Origin: Sipunculus nudus
Lineage: Eukaryota > Annelida > Sipuncula > Golfingiida > Sipunculidae
Assembly: GCA_026874595.1 (NCBI GenBank)
Contig: CM049319.1
Location: 3,748,601 to 3,812,600 of the forward strand
Length of the DNA stretch: 64,000 nt
Direction: 5' to 3'
Under the pieces are notes generated by a model, which did not search any database, had not been told where the DNA came from, and saw only the letters and a program-made list of their open reading frames with translations. Every line of letters starts with the position of its first letter. Positions within the stretch are counted from its first letter, which is position 1. Of the stretch, positions 11,891-25,400 are shown one piece after another. The translations under genes and the position numbers were made by a program.

Positions 11891-14800
11891 CAGATTGCCA
11901 GGTTGGGTAATACCCTGGCAGTCGATGCAACATCAGTTTCCATGTTTAGCTTAATGTGCAGTTATGTGGCTCAAAGTAGCTGAGGTTCAGATTTGTGCAG
12001 GGACATTTTAACTGAATTTGTTATTGCAGGGTAGCTTTGTTTTTTGTTTCTAGAGGTAATGTTTGTTAACAGTTGTTGCCCAAGGCGGGAAAAATTCTGT
12101 TGCAGGTCACAGTTTTTTATTTTGGTTAGAATGTGTTGTGCAGAGATAAAGAATATTGTATATAATTACATATTTTGTGGTAATTTAGGGTCATTCCATC
12201 GTGAACCGTAGCTTTTTTTGCCATTCTAACTATGCACAGCCATCTGTTAAGACAAAGTGGTGCTTTCAAGGGGCTGGCTCAGCATATAAGGGATCAATTT
12301 TGTTTTTTTTTTTTTTTTGCACAATTTTATTTTCACTATGAACATTAATCTGTAGCATTCATGATGTATGCATACTTGAATCTCCCACAGATATTTGCCA
12401 AATTACTTAAAGCATAGACTCAGGATATAGTATGCAAGAGCCTACACATAATCTGTGTTATTGCCTTCTTTAAAAAAAATAACTAAAATACCTTTACTTA
12501 AGCATATAACACATGCACTGGTGTCATTTAGACACTCCATAAAAGTACAATGATACCAATAAGACACTAAAAACAGTTTACTTGTCCCTCTTAGACACTA
12601 AAAAGAGGTCATAAATGTAAAACCAAGACACTAAAAACCAGTGAATTGGTACCCTTTAGGCAAAAAAATATTGATAATTAGTTAATATATTGATATTAGT
12701 ACTACTAGACAGATTAACCACCAAGACTCTTAAAAGAGAAAAATATCACTTGTGATGACATCCTGTCCATGTGATAGTATAAGATCTCTCCCTAATCATG
12801 GTTAAAGGTATTTTAAGGAAGCCATTTCCCACAGTTATAATTGTCAGTCATTTTCAGGTTATTATATTAGAAATTAATTCTTTGAAGTCAATTTCTACCC
12901 ATTCAAGTCCAACTTCTACCCATGTAATGCACTTTTTATTATTATTTATGTACAATCTCCATAATTTCATTTAACAGGTAAAAACTTGCATAGCACACAC
13001 AAAGAATTACTTTATAAATTATAGACACAAAGTCATTTTCCATATTGTTTTCCCGGGAACTACTTATTTACAGCCAGCCCCTATGCTGTGTATACACGTG
13101 TTGTTGTCCGTGTGTTTTTGTATAAGGATTTTCTGGTTTGTATTCCTTCACAGTGTACTGTGGTGCATGGCGTCGTACATCGTGTGGTGCATGGCGTCGT
13201 ACACCGTGTGGCTTGATTACAGTTTTGGCATCAGGAATACACGGTCATGTATTACCGAATCATTGTTCATATTTTTATGGTGGAGTACAAAGCTTACAAT
13301 TGTCAGCCGTTAACGCGTGACAATACAAATATTAAATATACACAGTTTTCTTTTATCTGCGTTTGAACAGGTGCTTGCTGACTGATCAGTGATGAATGTG
13401 GTGTTATCATGTGTGAATTTATACCCAAAATTGTTTATTTGGAAGTTCTACTGGAGAAATTCAAGGCCTAACATTTACTCCTACATTTCCCTATTAAAAA
13501 GATTGTCTCCTACAATTTCCAGCATTTAGACCATATCTCATAAATTTTCCTATATTCTTTCACTGCACAGTCATATTTCCAATACATGTATATCTGTATT
13601 ACTGAATAATCAGTTATATGTCTATTATTGAAAACATGGCTCTTTTACAGATCTGTCCTGTGAATTGATGGTTATGTTAATTACTGTACAAACCAGGATT
13701 GTGCAATGAAAACTTGTATATTTTCCTACATTTTTGGCTTAAAAGTTCTATAAACTCCCTACAAATTTCCCATAATTCTTGAAGAGCCTCATGGTAGCCC
13801 TAAAATGGGGAAAGTTGATAATAAGGTGTTCACTTCCTGACCACAAGGGGGCATAGCATGCACCATAGGCACAAATGACTTTCCTTAGCAAAAAGAGGGA
13901 CAAGCATGCAATATTAGAAGTAAACAAGTCAATTATAACAAGCCATTTAATGTGTACAGTTACTGACAGTGATATGACAGAAAAACATGAATCAAAATGC
14001 TCTGCTTCTACAGTCAGAACTTGTCAATGTTGATAATATTCACCAAGTTCCCTCAATAACAATGTCATAAAATATAAAAATGAAACGGCATTAATTATGC
14101 ATGGTACCATTGCCAAAACACTGATGTTAAATCAGTTATCCTGCTTGCATTTTTAGCAATGGGTACATAATGTTGTAACACTGGTCCAAGACGGGACAAA
14201 CTTTAGAAATATGCATACTGTATCAGCAAATGATGTTTCAGGGTTTGAAGTACTCACAGGACCTATGTGCAATACAAAAAAAACCTGTTATTCTAATTTC
14301 CCCTTCCAAACTAAGATTTAAAGCATCTCAAAATGTGGTCTGAATAAAACAGAATGAACTGAATCTCAGGCAGCTTTTCCAAAACTGTTTCATTTCCAAA
14401 TTTAATAACTGGATTCAAACCTTAATCTGACTGGCAGTGAGCACTTGTGCCCACTGAGCCCACCAGCTGAGTGACAAACACTTTATTACAGAACTCATGC
14501 CAACAGGGGATGGGCAAAGGAGCCATAATTTAATGGGCTCTTATTTCATCATCAGTCGTGACATTTAAATATCTTGTGAGCTCTTCAAGCTAATAATTCA
14601 AACAAGCAAACCAACCAACAAATATTAATAAGAACACAAATCCTTTGATCAAATCTGATTAGCAAACTGGAGACGGTTGAAATGCCCATATTTTTCATAC
14701 AAATTTCACCAGCCTAAAATCCATATTGTTATCCCTGAAAGAATTCCCTCCCTGATTTGAAAACCTTCCTATAAAAGTGAACAGAATATTAATTTTATAA

Positions 14801-15189
14801 ATATTATTGTAAACTGAAGTTTAATTTACCTCATATACATATTGACACTAATTAAAAATAATAACTAAATGCTTGTTTCATATTTAAGCAGCAAAAAAGG
14901 CCATACGAGGTATTTACACATGACATTTAAATAAGAATATATTTACACAGTTAACATATTACATTAGGTCGGCTATACATTATTTCACCCTGAATCTGTA
15001 TCAGTCACAAAGAAAAATTTAAAGCCTTTTATGGCACAAGTAAAACAAATTACTAAGTTCCTGTCTCCTGGAAGACCATTATTACCCTCTTAGTGAAAGA
15101 TTTTAATTACTATATTTTCCAAACAAAACTGAAAACAGTTTCCTAACAATGTCTCAAACAATGCCTTACACAGTCACTGTCTGAAGCCA

Positions 15190-15690
15190 TCCCTCATTGT
15201 CAACAACCAACAAGGATAGTTGCTTCGCACTGTCTGCAGCCAACAATGATAGCTGCTTCACAATGACAACAACCAACAGTGACAGCTGCCTCACACTGTC
15301 AACAGCCAACTGTGACAGCTGCATCACACTGTCAACAGCCAACAGTGACAGCTGCCTAACAGTCAGGAACCAACAGTGACAGCTGCCTCACACTGTCATC
15401 AGCCAACAGTGACAGCTGCCTCACAGCCTCACACTGTCAACAACCAACAGTGACAGCTGCCTCACACTGTCAACAGCCAACAGTGACAGCTGCCTCACAG
15501 TCAGGAACGAATAGTGACAGCTGCCTCACACTGTCAACAACCAACAATGACAGTTTCTTCACACTATCAACAGCCAACAATGACAGCTGCTTAACACTGT
15601 CAACAGCAAACAATGACCGCAGCCTAATACTCTCAGCTACCTGGCACTTTCAACAACCTGTCAACTACCAACAGTGACATTGTTTTACAC
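15190..15690 (+). repeat. 33-bp minisatellite, about 14 copies
   Basis: Units built from CAACAGCCAACAGTGACAGC plus TGCCTCACACTGT repeat at 33-bp period with point changes and a few partial units (for example the insertion near 15420-15430). Because 33 is a multiple of three, open frames run through it, reading NSDSCLTLSTA; these are by-products of the repeat. It lies downstream of the SEFIR gene's stop codon and could fall in that gene's 3' UTR. Confidence 0.8.
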
Positions 15691-18600
15691 TCACAATAAA
15701 CAACTGTGAGCACTACACCTGAAAATATATTTTTAACATTCCACAGCGAAAGTTTGTTTGACAATGTCAAAATTCAACATTCAACAACTTAGAATCACAG
15801 TACTTTGGCTACCTAGAACAGTGAGTTTACATGAATGCAACATTATTCTTCAAACCAAAACATATCAATTAAACAAATATCTGTCAATAAATGCATTTCA
15901 GTTTTACATAAGCTACTTATCTACAGCTATCTGTCAATATACTCTTTGAAGTTTAAGTAGAGTGTAACCTAAAGCCTAAGTGTAACTGTCATTCTTATCA
16001 CATATTTAGATTTACATATGTTCTTTAACTTTCACATGTACACATTCTTGTGTGACAGTTCAGTCCATGGTACCTTCATATACACAAAATCTAACATGAG
16101 TTGCAATCACTTGGAAAATGCAAAATATGATATCCTTTGTAATGCAAACATGACACAGCTAAAATATATTTTAAGTTTAGCTATATACATTAAAGCATCT
16201 GCAAACTGCTCAGGAAGTGGTTTCAAGGCAGTCTTTTTTTGTGTCAATTCCTCAGTGTGATATTAAGGTGATCCCAACCCAAACTGAACCTCCATCTCTA
16301 TGTTAAAGAGTCATTTCCTGTATCGCATACAAGTAGGCTGTGACCATGTGAGCCATGCTTGTATTCCTATGGTCAGAAAGTCAACTTATATGCTGAGTTA
16401 AAATGGAATTTTTCTCGCTCAAGTTAGGTGTTGTTAGAAAGTATACTACAAAAACTAACGACTGGTCTGGTTTATGTCAAGTGACAGTGAACCTGTAGGC
16501 AAAAATGTTGAAATATTTCATGCTCATAGAGCCTTTTAGTGCATTCCTTGGTGAAGGATGTAATGGCACTCTGACAACCAGTATGCTGGTGTTCTAATGT
16601 CAAGAGGTGTGAAATGCTGCTACACAGCCCAGTGCTGCAGGTTTTGTTGGTAGCCTTGATTCTGTACAGAAGTATGAAATATTTTGATAATATTTACAAT
16701 TTCCTATTGTCCATTATTTTTTTAAAAAGATAATGTGAAGGGATAGCATTTTTCAAATCAGGATTTTATAGACAATGAAATTTCTTTCAGACCTACTAAA
16801 GATGTCCTAAACCAATGTGTACACACTCATACAGACCTCACACTAAAACCATGAGTGTAAAGTCATACATGTACCTTAACACCTCACCTAATGACCGCCT
16901 CAAAAAAATGACGTCTTTTTCATGGTAAAAATTCATTTTTTTTTAATATCTGACCTCCCTCAGCTGACCACCAAGAAAATGGGACCACTTTAACCATGCA
17001 GCTTCAATTTAATTTCCAGGTTTAACTCTACAAACAAAGCTCAGTGTACAGATGTAAGCTGTACTGTGAATAAACTCAGATTTAATGATAATATAAAAGG
17101 ACTTAAGAACTGTACTGTCAGACTACTGTCACTGTCCTGCTGCTACGCAGTACTGTAAACAATAACAATATAACAACCACTAATCTTGGTACTAAAATAT
17201 CCCCATGTTAGAGAAGAAATAAAGCAATAACAAGTGGAACTATCAACAAAATATTAAAATCAGGAACCATATATAAATAAAATAAACAATAATAAAATAA
17301 CAAGATAGGAAGTATTGCAATTGATATGAGGTGAAATTATAACAAATTACAAAGTAATGTTGACAAAATGACAAGAGTTAATGTCAACAAATAGCTAACA
17401 AATTAACAAAAGAGGATATGTCAGCAAAATAACAAGGATGGAATGTTTCAAGCTAACAAGAGAAAAAATGTTAACAAATAACAAGATAAGAAATATGAAG
17501 AAAATTGCAATTTTAAAGACAAAATGTTGACATAATAACAAGCTAAAGAAGAATTTATAACATGTAAGAATATAATGCAAAACTTTAGGAAATTATGAGG
17601 GGAATAAGTAAGTACTAAGAGAAAATATGTAAGCAGAATAACAATATATTTTAAAAATATCATAAATGATAGCATAAAAAAATATATTTGTACAAACTGA
17701 ACCCTCTCTCTCCCTCTCATACCCACACACTTGTACTGTAATACACCACCACTGCACTGGGATATACAGGCTTCTTTAAGAACTGGGAAGAATGGTTGGT
17801 CAAGACCTCTGGTCACATGATGCCATTTCTGATCTCATGAATATGTAAAATCTTCCATTCAACTTGACATATTCCCTGGTGGTATGACAATGGTAAAATA
17901 AAACCCAATGGTTATATTGTCTGGAATTAAAGCATCACCTAAAGATGAACTTATACCCACTGTTAAATGCTACTGTCATATTCAAATACAGCAGCTGGAG
18001 CTATAGCTGGAAAGAATGAAAAAGAGAAAGATGTTCTGGTCACATTAGAGTGGGTGGCTCTCACCAGATGGCGCCATGCATCCCATCTTTACTGTCACAG
18101 ACTTTTAGTTGAGCTCAAAAATTGTTTCAGTTAACAGAGCAAATCACAGACTCACGAGTGACACTATCTACCTCTGTGACATCATTCCTTTTTCATTAAA
18201 ATTAATTTCATTGTTTACTCTCATTTTCTTAAAGAGGCCCAATCACCTAAAAAGCATGTTGAGTTAACACGATAAATAGCTTCTTCCCTTTAAAATAAAT
18301 CTGTACCTGCCAAAATATTGCCTTGAAACCGTTTGCTCACTCCTGTAAATGAGTGTTAACAACAGTGAACCGGGCGCGATCGCAGGTGTAAACATAACCA
18401 CAGTGCGTTGGGCCTTGTGTTGCGCGGAGCCACAGCACGTGCCAATCAGGAGATGCCCTGACTGACTTGGTTCAAAAGTGTAATACATGTTCCCGCTGGC
18501 TGAAAAACCGCGTGCTGTCCCTTAATTGGACCTCTGGCTACGCGGTCTTGTTATCAACAGACTGTGTTTACCAACAAGCAAAGGCATTAAACAGTCGAAT

Positions 18601-19440
18601 GCAAGGAAATGAGGCTGTGTGATGGAATGGTTTTACTGGGAAACTTTTGTATAAGGCAAAACTGAACTGATAGTGTGGAATAATAGGAATAATATAGCAT
18701 CTGATTATGTCCCTTTAAATCCAGTTTTAGTGATATTGCACAAATATGACCCCCTGATCAATCCTGTAATGTCCATTTGCTGACAATAATTAACACCCTG
18801 TCCTATTTGGACAAATCTTGCAATGCACAGTCTAATAAAATAAAGCACACAATAAAAGTCTATGAAACTGTACAACTGATTGAATGTATATATGAACCAT
18901 TTCCATATATATACACACACACACACAATGCAATCATAAATCCAAAGCTGAACACCACTACATGGATACCTCCAAGTTCAGGACACTTTCTAAATAGTCA
19001 TTTTGTCCAGTGAGGTGCCATTCTCTGTATTCTGGATTCCTGTTTGCTTTCACTGAAAACATTTTTAGTACCCTCAGTGACGTGATCCATGGCAACATGA
19101 GTGCAGTCTGTCATGAACTGTCATGGCGACGGACACACTACTATCGAGGATAAAAACATGCCATCCATATTTTATGATGAAATTATCCAACTATAAATCA
19201 GAGATCACACTTCAGTGATCTCAAGCACTTCCCACTGAATAAGTCTACATGCTGAGTGGCAAGTAACACATATCTCAATTATAATGGTTAAAATATAATT
19301 ATCCAGTTTACTCCACTACAAAGATGTTTATATTCTGCAACCACATCAACAGATGCGGGACTGTCTACAGATAAAGTCTTATATTTTGGCCAACTTGAAG
19401 AGCAACATTTCCTTATTCATTATATACATTTCACCATGTA
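15691..19440. other. gene-free stretch 3' of the SEFIR adaptor gene
   Basis: No coding exon is supported here on either strand. It probably includes the minus-strand gene's 3' UTR, but no polyadenylation site can be fixed. At about 17215-17650 there is a diverged A-rich repeat with recurring AATAACAAG-like words, which produces long leucine- and phenylalanine-rich minus-strand frames that are not credible proteins. Confidence 0.5.
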
Positions 19441-19444
19441 CATT

Positions 19445-19804
19445 TCATGCAGCTTCCCATGTGCCCGGTGGATAGTTTCCGTTTGTGACTGCATGCTCCA
19501 TGATTTGAGCAGGATTCAACAGAAACCAGAACAGATGCAGCCAGTCTGTCTGCCAGCGATACGGCTGGCGTCTTGTCGTGGAGCACCATGCGTGCAGCAG
19601 CCACTCTGGGATGTCCTTTTCAGTGGCACCCTCAAACAACACCGGTATGAACCGCAGAGTTGTGTTGTTGTTCTGTTCTTGGTACTCTTGGAGCATCCAT
19701 TGGTAAATTTCTCGAGCATGAACAGGATCTGTCTCGGGAACACCCTGGTCACTCTCTACGATGGTTTTGTAACCTTTTGTTATGCAGACAATCACATTTT
19801 GACT
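19445..19804 (-). CDS. TRAF3IP2: SEFIR adaptor coding exon 5: second half of the SEFIR domain and C-terminus
   Basis: The terminal coding exon, with acceptor tttttttttatttcag, phase 0, stop at 19445-19447, 119 residues. It begins SQNVIVCITKGYKTIVES and carries EIYQWMLQEYQEQNN followed by TLRFIPVLFEGATEKDIPEW, the strongest SEFIR signature (the RFIPVLF strand of box 2) in the window. The end, NGNYPPGTWEAA, is a short tail after the domain. The exon lies 11.5 kb from exon 4. Confidence 0.88.
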   Translation of the reverse strand, partial: SQNVIVCITKGYKTIVESDQGVPETDPVHAREIYQWMLQEYQEQNNNTTLRFIPVLFEGATEKDIPEWLLHAWCSTTRRQPYRWQTDWLHLFWFLLNPAQIMEHAVTNGNYPPGTWEAA

Positions 19805-20418
19805 CTGAAATAAAAAAAAAATCTCACATATTTAAGAAAATCTAACTTTTATATGTGGAAAAATTTCCCATCTGTAAATCAAAATGCAAAATCAAAATTG
19901 TTCAGCTGGCAGGAACTGGTTGTCAAATCATGTTTGATGAGTGAAAGAAAATAAACAACTGGTGATTGATTATTAATCCATTATTTCATGTACTTTTTTT
20001 ACATAACTGTAATGTTTTGTGTACAGAACACAAACCTAACATACTGAATGTGTAAATTCAGTCTGCTTGTACATCATGCTGACAGGTCAATAATAGTAAT
20101 GGCTGGGTTGTTTGCTGCACAACTTTGTTCAATTCAATGCTCCTTGCTACTTTTAAATTGTTTTAAATATTGTTTCTGGGTAATATGATCATTTGCATGT
20201 GCGTAGATAATTGTTATCAATTTTGCAATATGGAACTAAATTAAATGATTATGAAAGAAAATAGCAAATCATCTCAACTTGCAATTCTAAGCTTTTATAT
20301 TCTATTCACCTAATTCTATTTCATACATATAAATGTAGATTTAATTTTTTAACAACCAGAACAGTTCAGAATTAATTAGAAAGAAAGATAAAGTTTCTTT
20401 TTTAAAAAAATCATAAAC

Positions 20419-21610
20419 TAGATGTGTCGGAACGACACGAATGCCCCGCCTTGGGCAAATTAGAAACATTGGTAAAATTTTGAAAAATTTTGAAAAATAT
20501 TTTAAGTTCAGGAGGTGCCGTAAGGTCAAAAGTAGGTCAACAAGGGCAAAATGCAAACTCAATCTGTAACGGGTCATTATCAAGCAACACACCAAAAATC
20601 ATGCCAGTATATGCAGGCATTGTGAAAAAAGTCCATACATGTGCATTTTCCATAAAAATTTCTGTCTTTCATGAAATTTTCTATGTTTAGGAGCCGTAAA
20701 ACAATCAAAAGTAGGTCAACCGGGATGAAACGCGAACTCGATCTGTAACTGTCATTATCTGCCCACACATAAAAAATCAGGGTGGTATCTGCAGGCATTG
20801 AGGAAAAAAGTCAGTACGTATGCATTTGTTATGAAAATTTATATTTTTCATGAAACTTTCTATGTTCAGGAGTAGTCAAATGGTCAAAAGTAGGTCAACT
20901 GAGACAAAACAAGAACTCAATCTGTAACTGGTCATTATCTGCCTACACACCAAAAATCAGGCCCTTATCTGCAGGCACTGCAAAAAAAAGTCCATACATG
21001 TGCACTTTTTTATAAAATTTTCTATGTCAGAGCACCGTCAAACGGTCAAAAATAGGTCAACTGGGACAAAACGTGAACTTGATCTGTAACTGGTCATTAT
21101 CTGCCCACACACACCAAAAATCAGGCCAATATCTGCAGGTATTGCGAAAAAAAAGTCCATACATGTGTATTTGTCATGATATTTTTCATGAAATTTTCTA
21201 TGTTCAGGAGCTGTAAAACGGTCAAAAGTAGGTCAACCGGGACGAAACGCGAACTCGATCTGTAACTGGTCTATATCTGCCCACACACCAAAAATCAGGC
21301 CAATATCTGCAGGCATGGCGAAAAAAAGTCCCTACATGTGTATCTGTCATGAATATTTCTATTTTTCATGAAATTTTCTATGTTTAGGAGCCGTAAAACG
21401 GTCAAAAGTAGGTCAACCGGGAAGAAACATGAACTCGATCTGTAACTGGTCTATATCTGCCCACACACCAAAAATTAGGCCAATATCTGCAGGCATTACG
21501 AAAAAAAGTCCGTACAACTGTTTGATTTCCGAAGGACGGAAGGACGGGAGGACGGAAGGACGAACATGGGTAAAACTATATGCCCCGGCCACTTTGTGGC
21601 GGGGGCATAA
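20419..21610 (+). mobile_element. Helentron/pearl-like non-autonomous element with internal tandem repeats
   Basis: Left end near GTGTCGGAACGACACGAATG and CCCCGCC; right end is a GC hairpin, ATGCCCCGGCCAC-TTT-GTGGCGGGGGCAT, at about 21569-21608. Between them are six units of about 160-180 bp, each with GGTCAAAAGTAGGTCAAC and a CTGCCCACACACCAAAAATC block. They are followed by an imperfect GGAAGGACGG tract at 21534-21565. Core tandem repeats, an ACGG-type microsatellite and a terminal hairpin are the layout described for bivalve pearl elements. No transposase frame is present. Family assignment is inference from architecture. Confidence 0.65.
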
Positions 21611-22494
21611 AATGAAAAACAAATTAAGAGTTAAAAGTTACCATATATGAATCCTTTTCTTCCTGGGATAAATGAGAATTCTCATTTTTCCCTGGTTTAA
21701 ATTTCCAAAAAGAAACCAGTTTCTCCAAGGGAAATTATAATTCTCAATCTTCCCAGGAGAGACTGATATTCTCATTTTTCCTGGTAAGAACAGGAATTAT
21801 CTAGAAAAGTATTTATTAATGTTGCCCTTGGAAACAATTTTCCTTGTTTACCCAATACTGTAGCATTGTATCAGCCATGTATAGGTCATATGTGTGTACT
21901 AAAACTGTAGTAATAGGTCAAACATATAAACAAATTCTGTATCCTTGCAAACCACAAATTTTTCTGAAAAAGAATAATTTTCTTTAAAAGTTTGATGACA
22001 AAAGGTCTTTTCATCTGTGACATTCATAATCCATACATGTTTATGGTCACACAGAGTGAAGGAGTACAAAATCATTCTGACAAAGTTTTATCTCAGCTTA
22101 TTTGCAAATATCTTTCTCTATCCCTGACCATCTACAACATCTACTTTAAATAAGGCTAGTTCACTAAGGTAACACCTGGGAGGGTGTCATATGCTGCTAT
22201 TAGCATCTCGAGTTTTCTATGAAATGTCCACATGATTAATATTCATGTATTTCATTGTCATTTTAACTCCTGCAAACCTGAAACTGAGATGATTGATTTT
22301 TATAAGTATAACACACTTATTTCCTGGATAAAGATCATACATAATATTGCAAGGAAGCATGCACACATTTCCTGAAAAAAAACCAATAAATTTTGTAAAA
22401 ATGAAACACATATTTTCTGTAAATACTCAAAAAGAGATTTTCCTTTTTTCAAGAAACCTACACTGGAGTGCTTTAGATCAGGAAGAAGGCATGT

Positions 22495-25400
22495 ATGTAT
22501 CGACAAAGCACTGAGCTAGTGATCAATGTAATAATGTATCAACAAAGCACTGAGCTAGTGATCAATGTAATAATGTATCAACATAGCACTGAGCTAGTGA
22601 TCAATGTAATAATGTATCAACAAAGCACTGAGCCGGTGATCAATGTAATAATGTATCTACAAAGCACTGAGCTAGTGACAATGTAATAATGTATCAACAA
22701 AGCACTGAGCTAGTGATCAATGTAATAATGTATCAACATAGCACTGAGCTAGTGATCAATGTAATAATGTATCAACAAAGCACTGAGCCAGTGATCGATG
22801 TAATAATCTATCAACAAAGCACTGAGCCAGTGATCAATGTAATAATGTATCAACAAAGCACTGAGCCGGTGATCAATGTAAAAATGTATCAATAAAGCAC
22901 TGAGCTAGTGATCAATGTAATAATGTATCAACAAAGCACTGAGCCAGTGATCAATGTAATAATGTATCAATAAAGCACTGAGCCGGTGATCAATGTAATA
23001 ATGTATCAATAAAGCACTGAGCCAGTGATCAATGTAATAATGTATCAATAAAGCACTGAGCCAGTGATCAATGTAATAATGTATCAATAAAGCACTGAGC
23101 TAGTGACAATGTAATAATCTATCGACAAAGCACTGAGCTAGTGATCAATGTAATAATGTATCAACAAAGCACTGAGCCAGTGATCAAATTATATGTAATA
23201 ATGTATCAACAAAGCACTGAGCCGGTGATCAATGTAAAAATGTATCAATAAAGCACTGAGCTAGTGATCAATGTAATAATGTATCAACAAAGCACTGAGC
23301 CAGTGATCAATGTAATAATGTATCAATAAAGCACTGAGCCGGTGATCAATGTAATAATGTATCAATAAAGCACTGAGCCAGTGATCAATGTAATAATGTA
23401 TCAATAAAGCATTGAGCCAGTGATCAATGTAATAATGTATCAATAAAGCACTGAGCTAGTGACAATGTAATAATCTATCAACAAAGCACTGAGCTAGTGA
23501 TCAATGTAATAATGTATCAACAAAGCACCAAGCCAGTGATCAAATTATATGTAATAATGTATCAACAAAGCACTGAGCCGGTGATCAATGTAAAAATGTA
23601 TCAATAAAGCACTGAGCCAGTGATCGATGTAATAATCTATCAACAAAGCACTGAGCCAGTGATCAATGTAATAATGTATCAACAAAGCACTGAGCCGGTG
23701 ATCAATGTAAAAATGTATCAATAAAGCACTGAGCTAGTGATCAATCAAAAAAGCACTGAGCCAGTGATCAATGTAATAATGTATCGACAAAGCACTGAGC
23801 TAGTGACAATGTAATAATGTATCAACAAAGCACTGAGCCAGTGATCGATGAAATAATTTATCAACAAAGCACTGAGCCAGTGATTGATGTGATAATGAAT
23901 CAAAAAAGCACTGAGCCAGTGATCGATATAATAATGAATCAACAAAGCACTGAGCCAGTGATCAATGTAATAATGTATCGACAAAGCACTGAGCTAGTGA
24001 CAATGTAATAATGTATCAACAAAGCACTGAGCCAGTGATTGATGAAATAATTTATCAACAAAGCACTGAGCCAGTGATCGATGTAATAATGAATCAAAAA
24101 AGCACTGAGCCAGTGATCGATATAATAATGAATCAACAAAGCACTGAGCCAGTGATCGATGTAATAATTTATCAACAAAGCACTGAGCCAGTGATCGATG
24201 TGATAATGTATCAATAAAGCACTGAGCTAGTTTCAATGTAATAATGTATAAACAAAGCACTGAGCCAGTGATCGATGTAATAATTTATCAACAAAGCACT
24301 GAGCCAGTGATCGCGATGTAATAATGTATCAATAAAGCACTGACCTAGTGATCAGTGTAATAATGTATCAACAAAGCACTGAGCCAGTGATTGATGTAAT
24401 AATGTATCAATAAAGCACTGAGCCAGTGATCAATGTAATAATGTATTTATAAAGCACTGAGCCGATGATCAATGTAATAATGTATCAATAAAGCACTGAG
24501 CTGATGATTAATGTAATAATGTCTAAACAAAGAACTAAGCCAGTGATCAAAGTTATAATGTATCAACAAAGCACTGAGCTGGTGATGAATGTAATAATGT
24601 ATCAATAAAGCACTGAGCAGGTGATCAATGTAATAATGTATCAATTAAGCACTGAGCCAGTGATCAATGTAATAATGTCTAAACAAAGCACTGAGCTGAT
24701 GATCAATGTAATAATGTATCAACAAAGCACTGAGCAGGTGATGAATGTAAAAATGTATCAATAAAGTACTCAGCCAGTGATCAAAGTAATAATGTATCAA
24801 CAAAGCACTGAGCTGGTGATGAATGTAATAATGTCTAAATGAAGCACTGAGCAGGTGATCAATGTATTAATGTATCAACAAAGCACTGAGCCAGTGGTCA
24901 ATGTAATAATGTATCAATAAAGTACTGAGCCGATGATCGATGTAATAATGTATCAATAAAGCACTGAGCCGATGATCAATGTAATAATGTCTAAACAAAG
25001 CACTGAGCCGATGATCAATGTAATAATGTATCAACAAAGCACTAAGCCAGTGATCAAAGTTATAATGTATCAACAAAGCACTGAGCTGGTGATGAATGTA
25101 ATAATGTATCAACAAAGTACTCAGCCAGTGATCAAATTATATGTAATAATGTATCAACAAAGCACTGAGCTGGTGATGAATTTAATAATGTATCAATAAA
25201 GTACTCAGCTAGTGATCAAATTATATGTAATAATGTATCAACAAAGCACTGATCTGGTGATGAATTTAATAATGTATCAATAAAGCACTGAGCCAGTGAT
25301 CAAAGTAATAATGTATCAATAAAGCACTGAGCTGGTGATCAATGTAATAATGTATCAACAAAGCACTGAGCCGATGATCAATGTAATAATGTATCAATAA

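Larger units (their letters stand above)
7020..14900. other. gene-free stretch downstream of RhoGAP
   Basis: No exon with convincing splice sites and protein-like translation was found on either strand. Part of this must be the RhoGAP 3' UTR, whose end is not defined; several AATAAA hexamers occur. Separate entries cover the DR1-like 13-mer cluster (8572-8741) and the degenerate repeat array (11020-11890). A 24-bp tandem duplication around GTGCATGGCGTCGTACA lies near 13160-13210. The open frame at 10289-10600 reads like translated noncoding DNA. Confidence 0.5.

Noticed and set aside
15197-15677. Secreted Ser/Thr/Cys-repeat protein
   Set aside because: The frames are short, the repeat is DNA-level (33 bp), and there is no start, signal peptide or splice support.
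17448-17816. Membrane-protein-like minus-strand frame
   Set aside because: Leu/Phe/Ile-rich translation of an A-rich degenerate repeat (AATAACAAG words) read in reverse.
22495-25200. Long plus- and minus-strand open frames reading MYQQSTEPVINVI and IDHWLSALLIHYY
   Set aside because: They exist only because the 39-bp unit is a multiple of three and lacks stops; both strands are equally open, there are no splice sites or start context, and they lie inside an intron.
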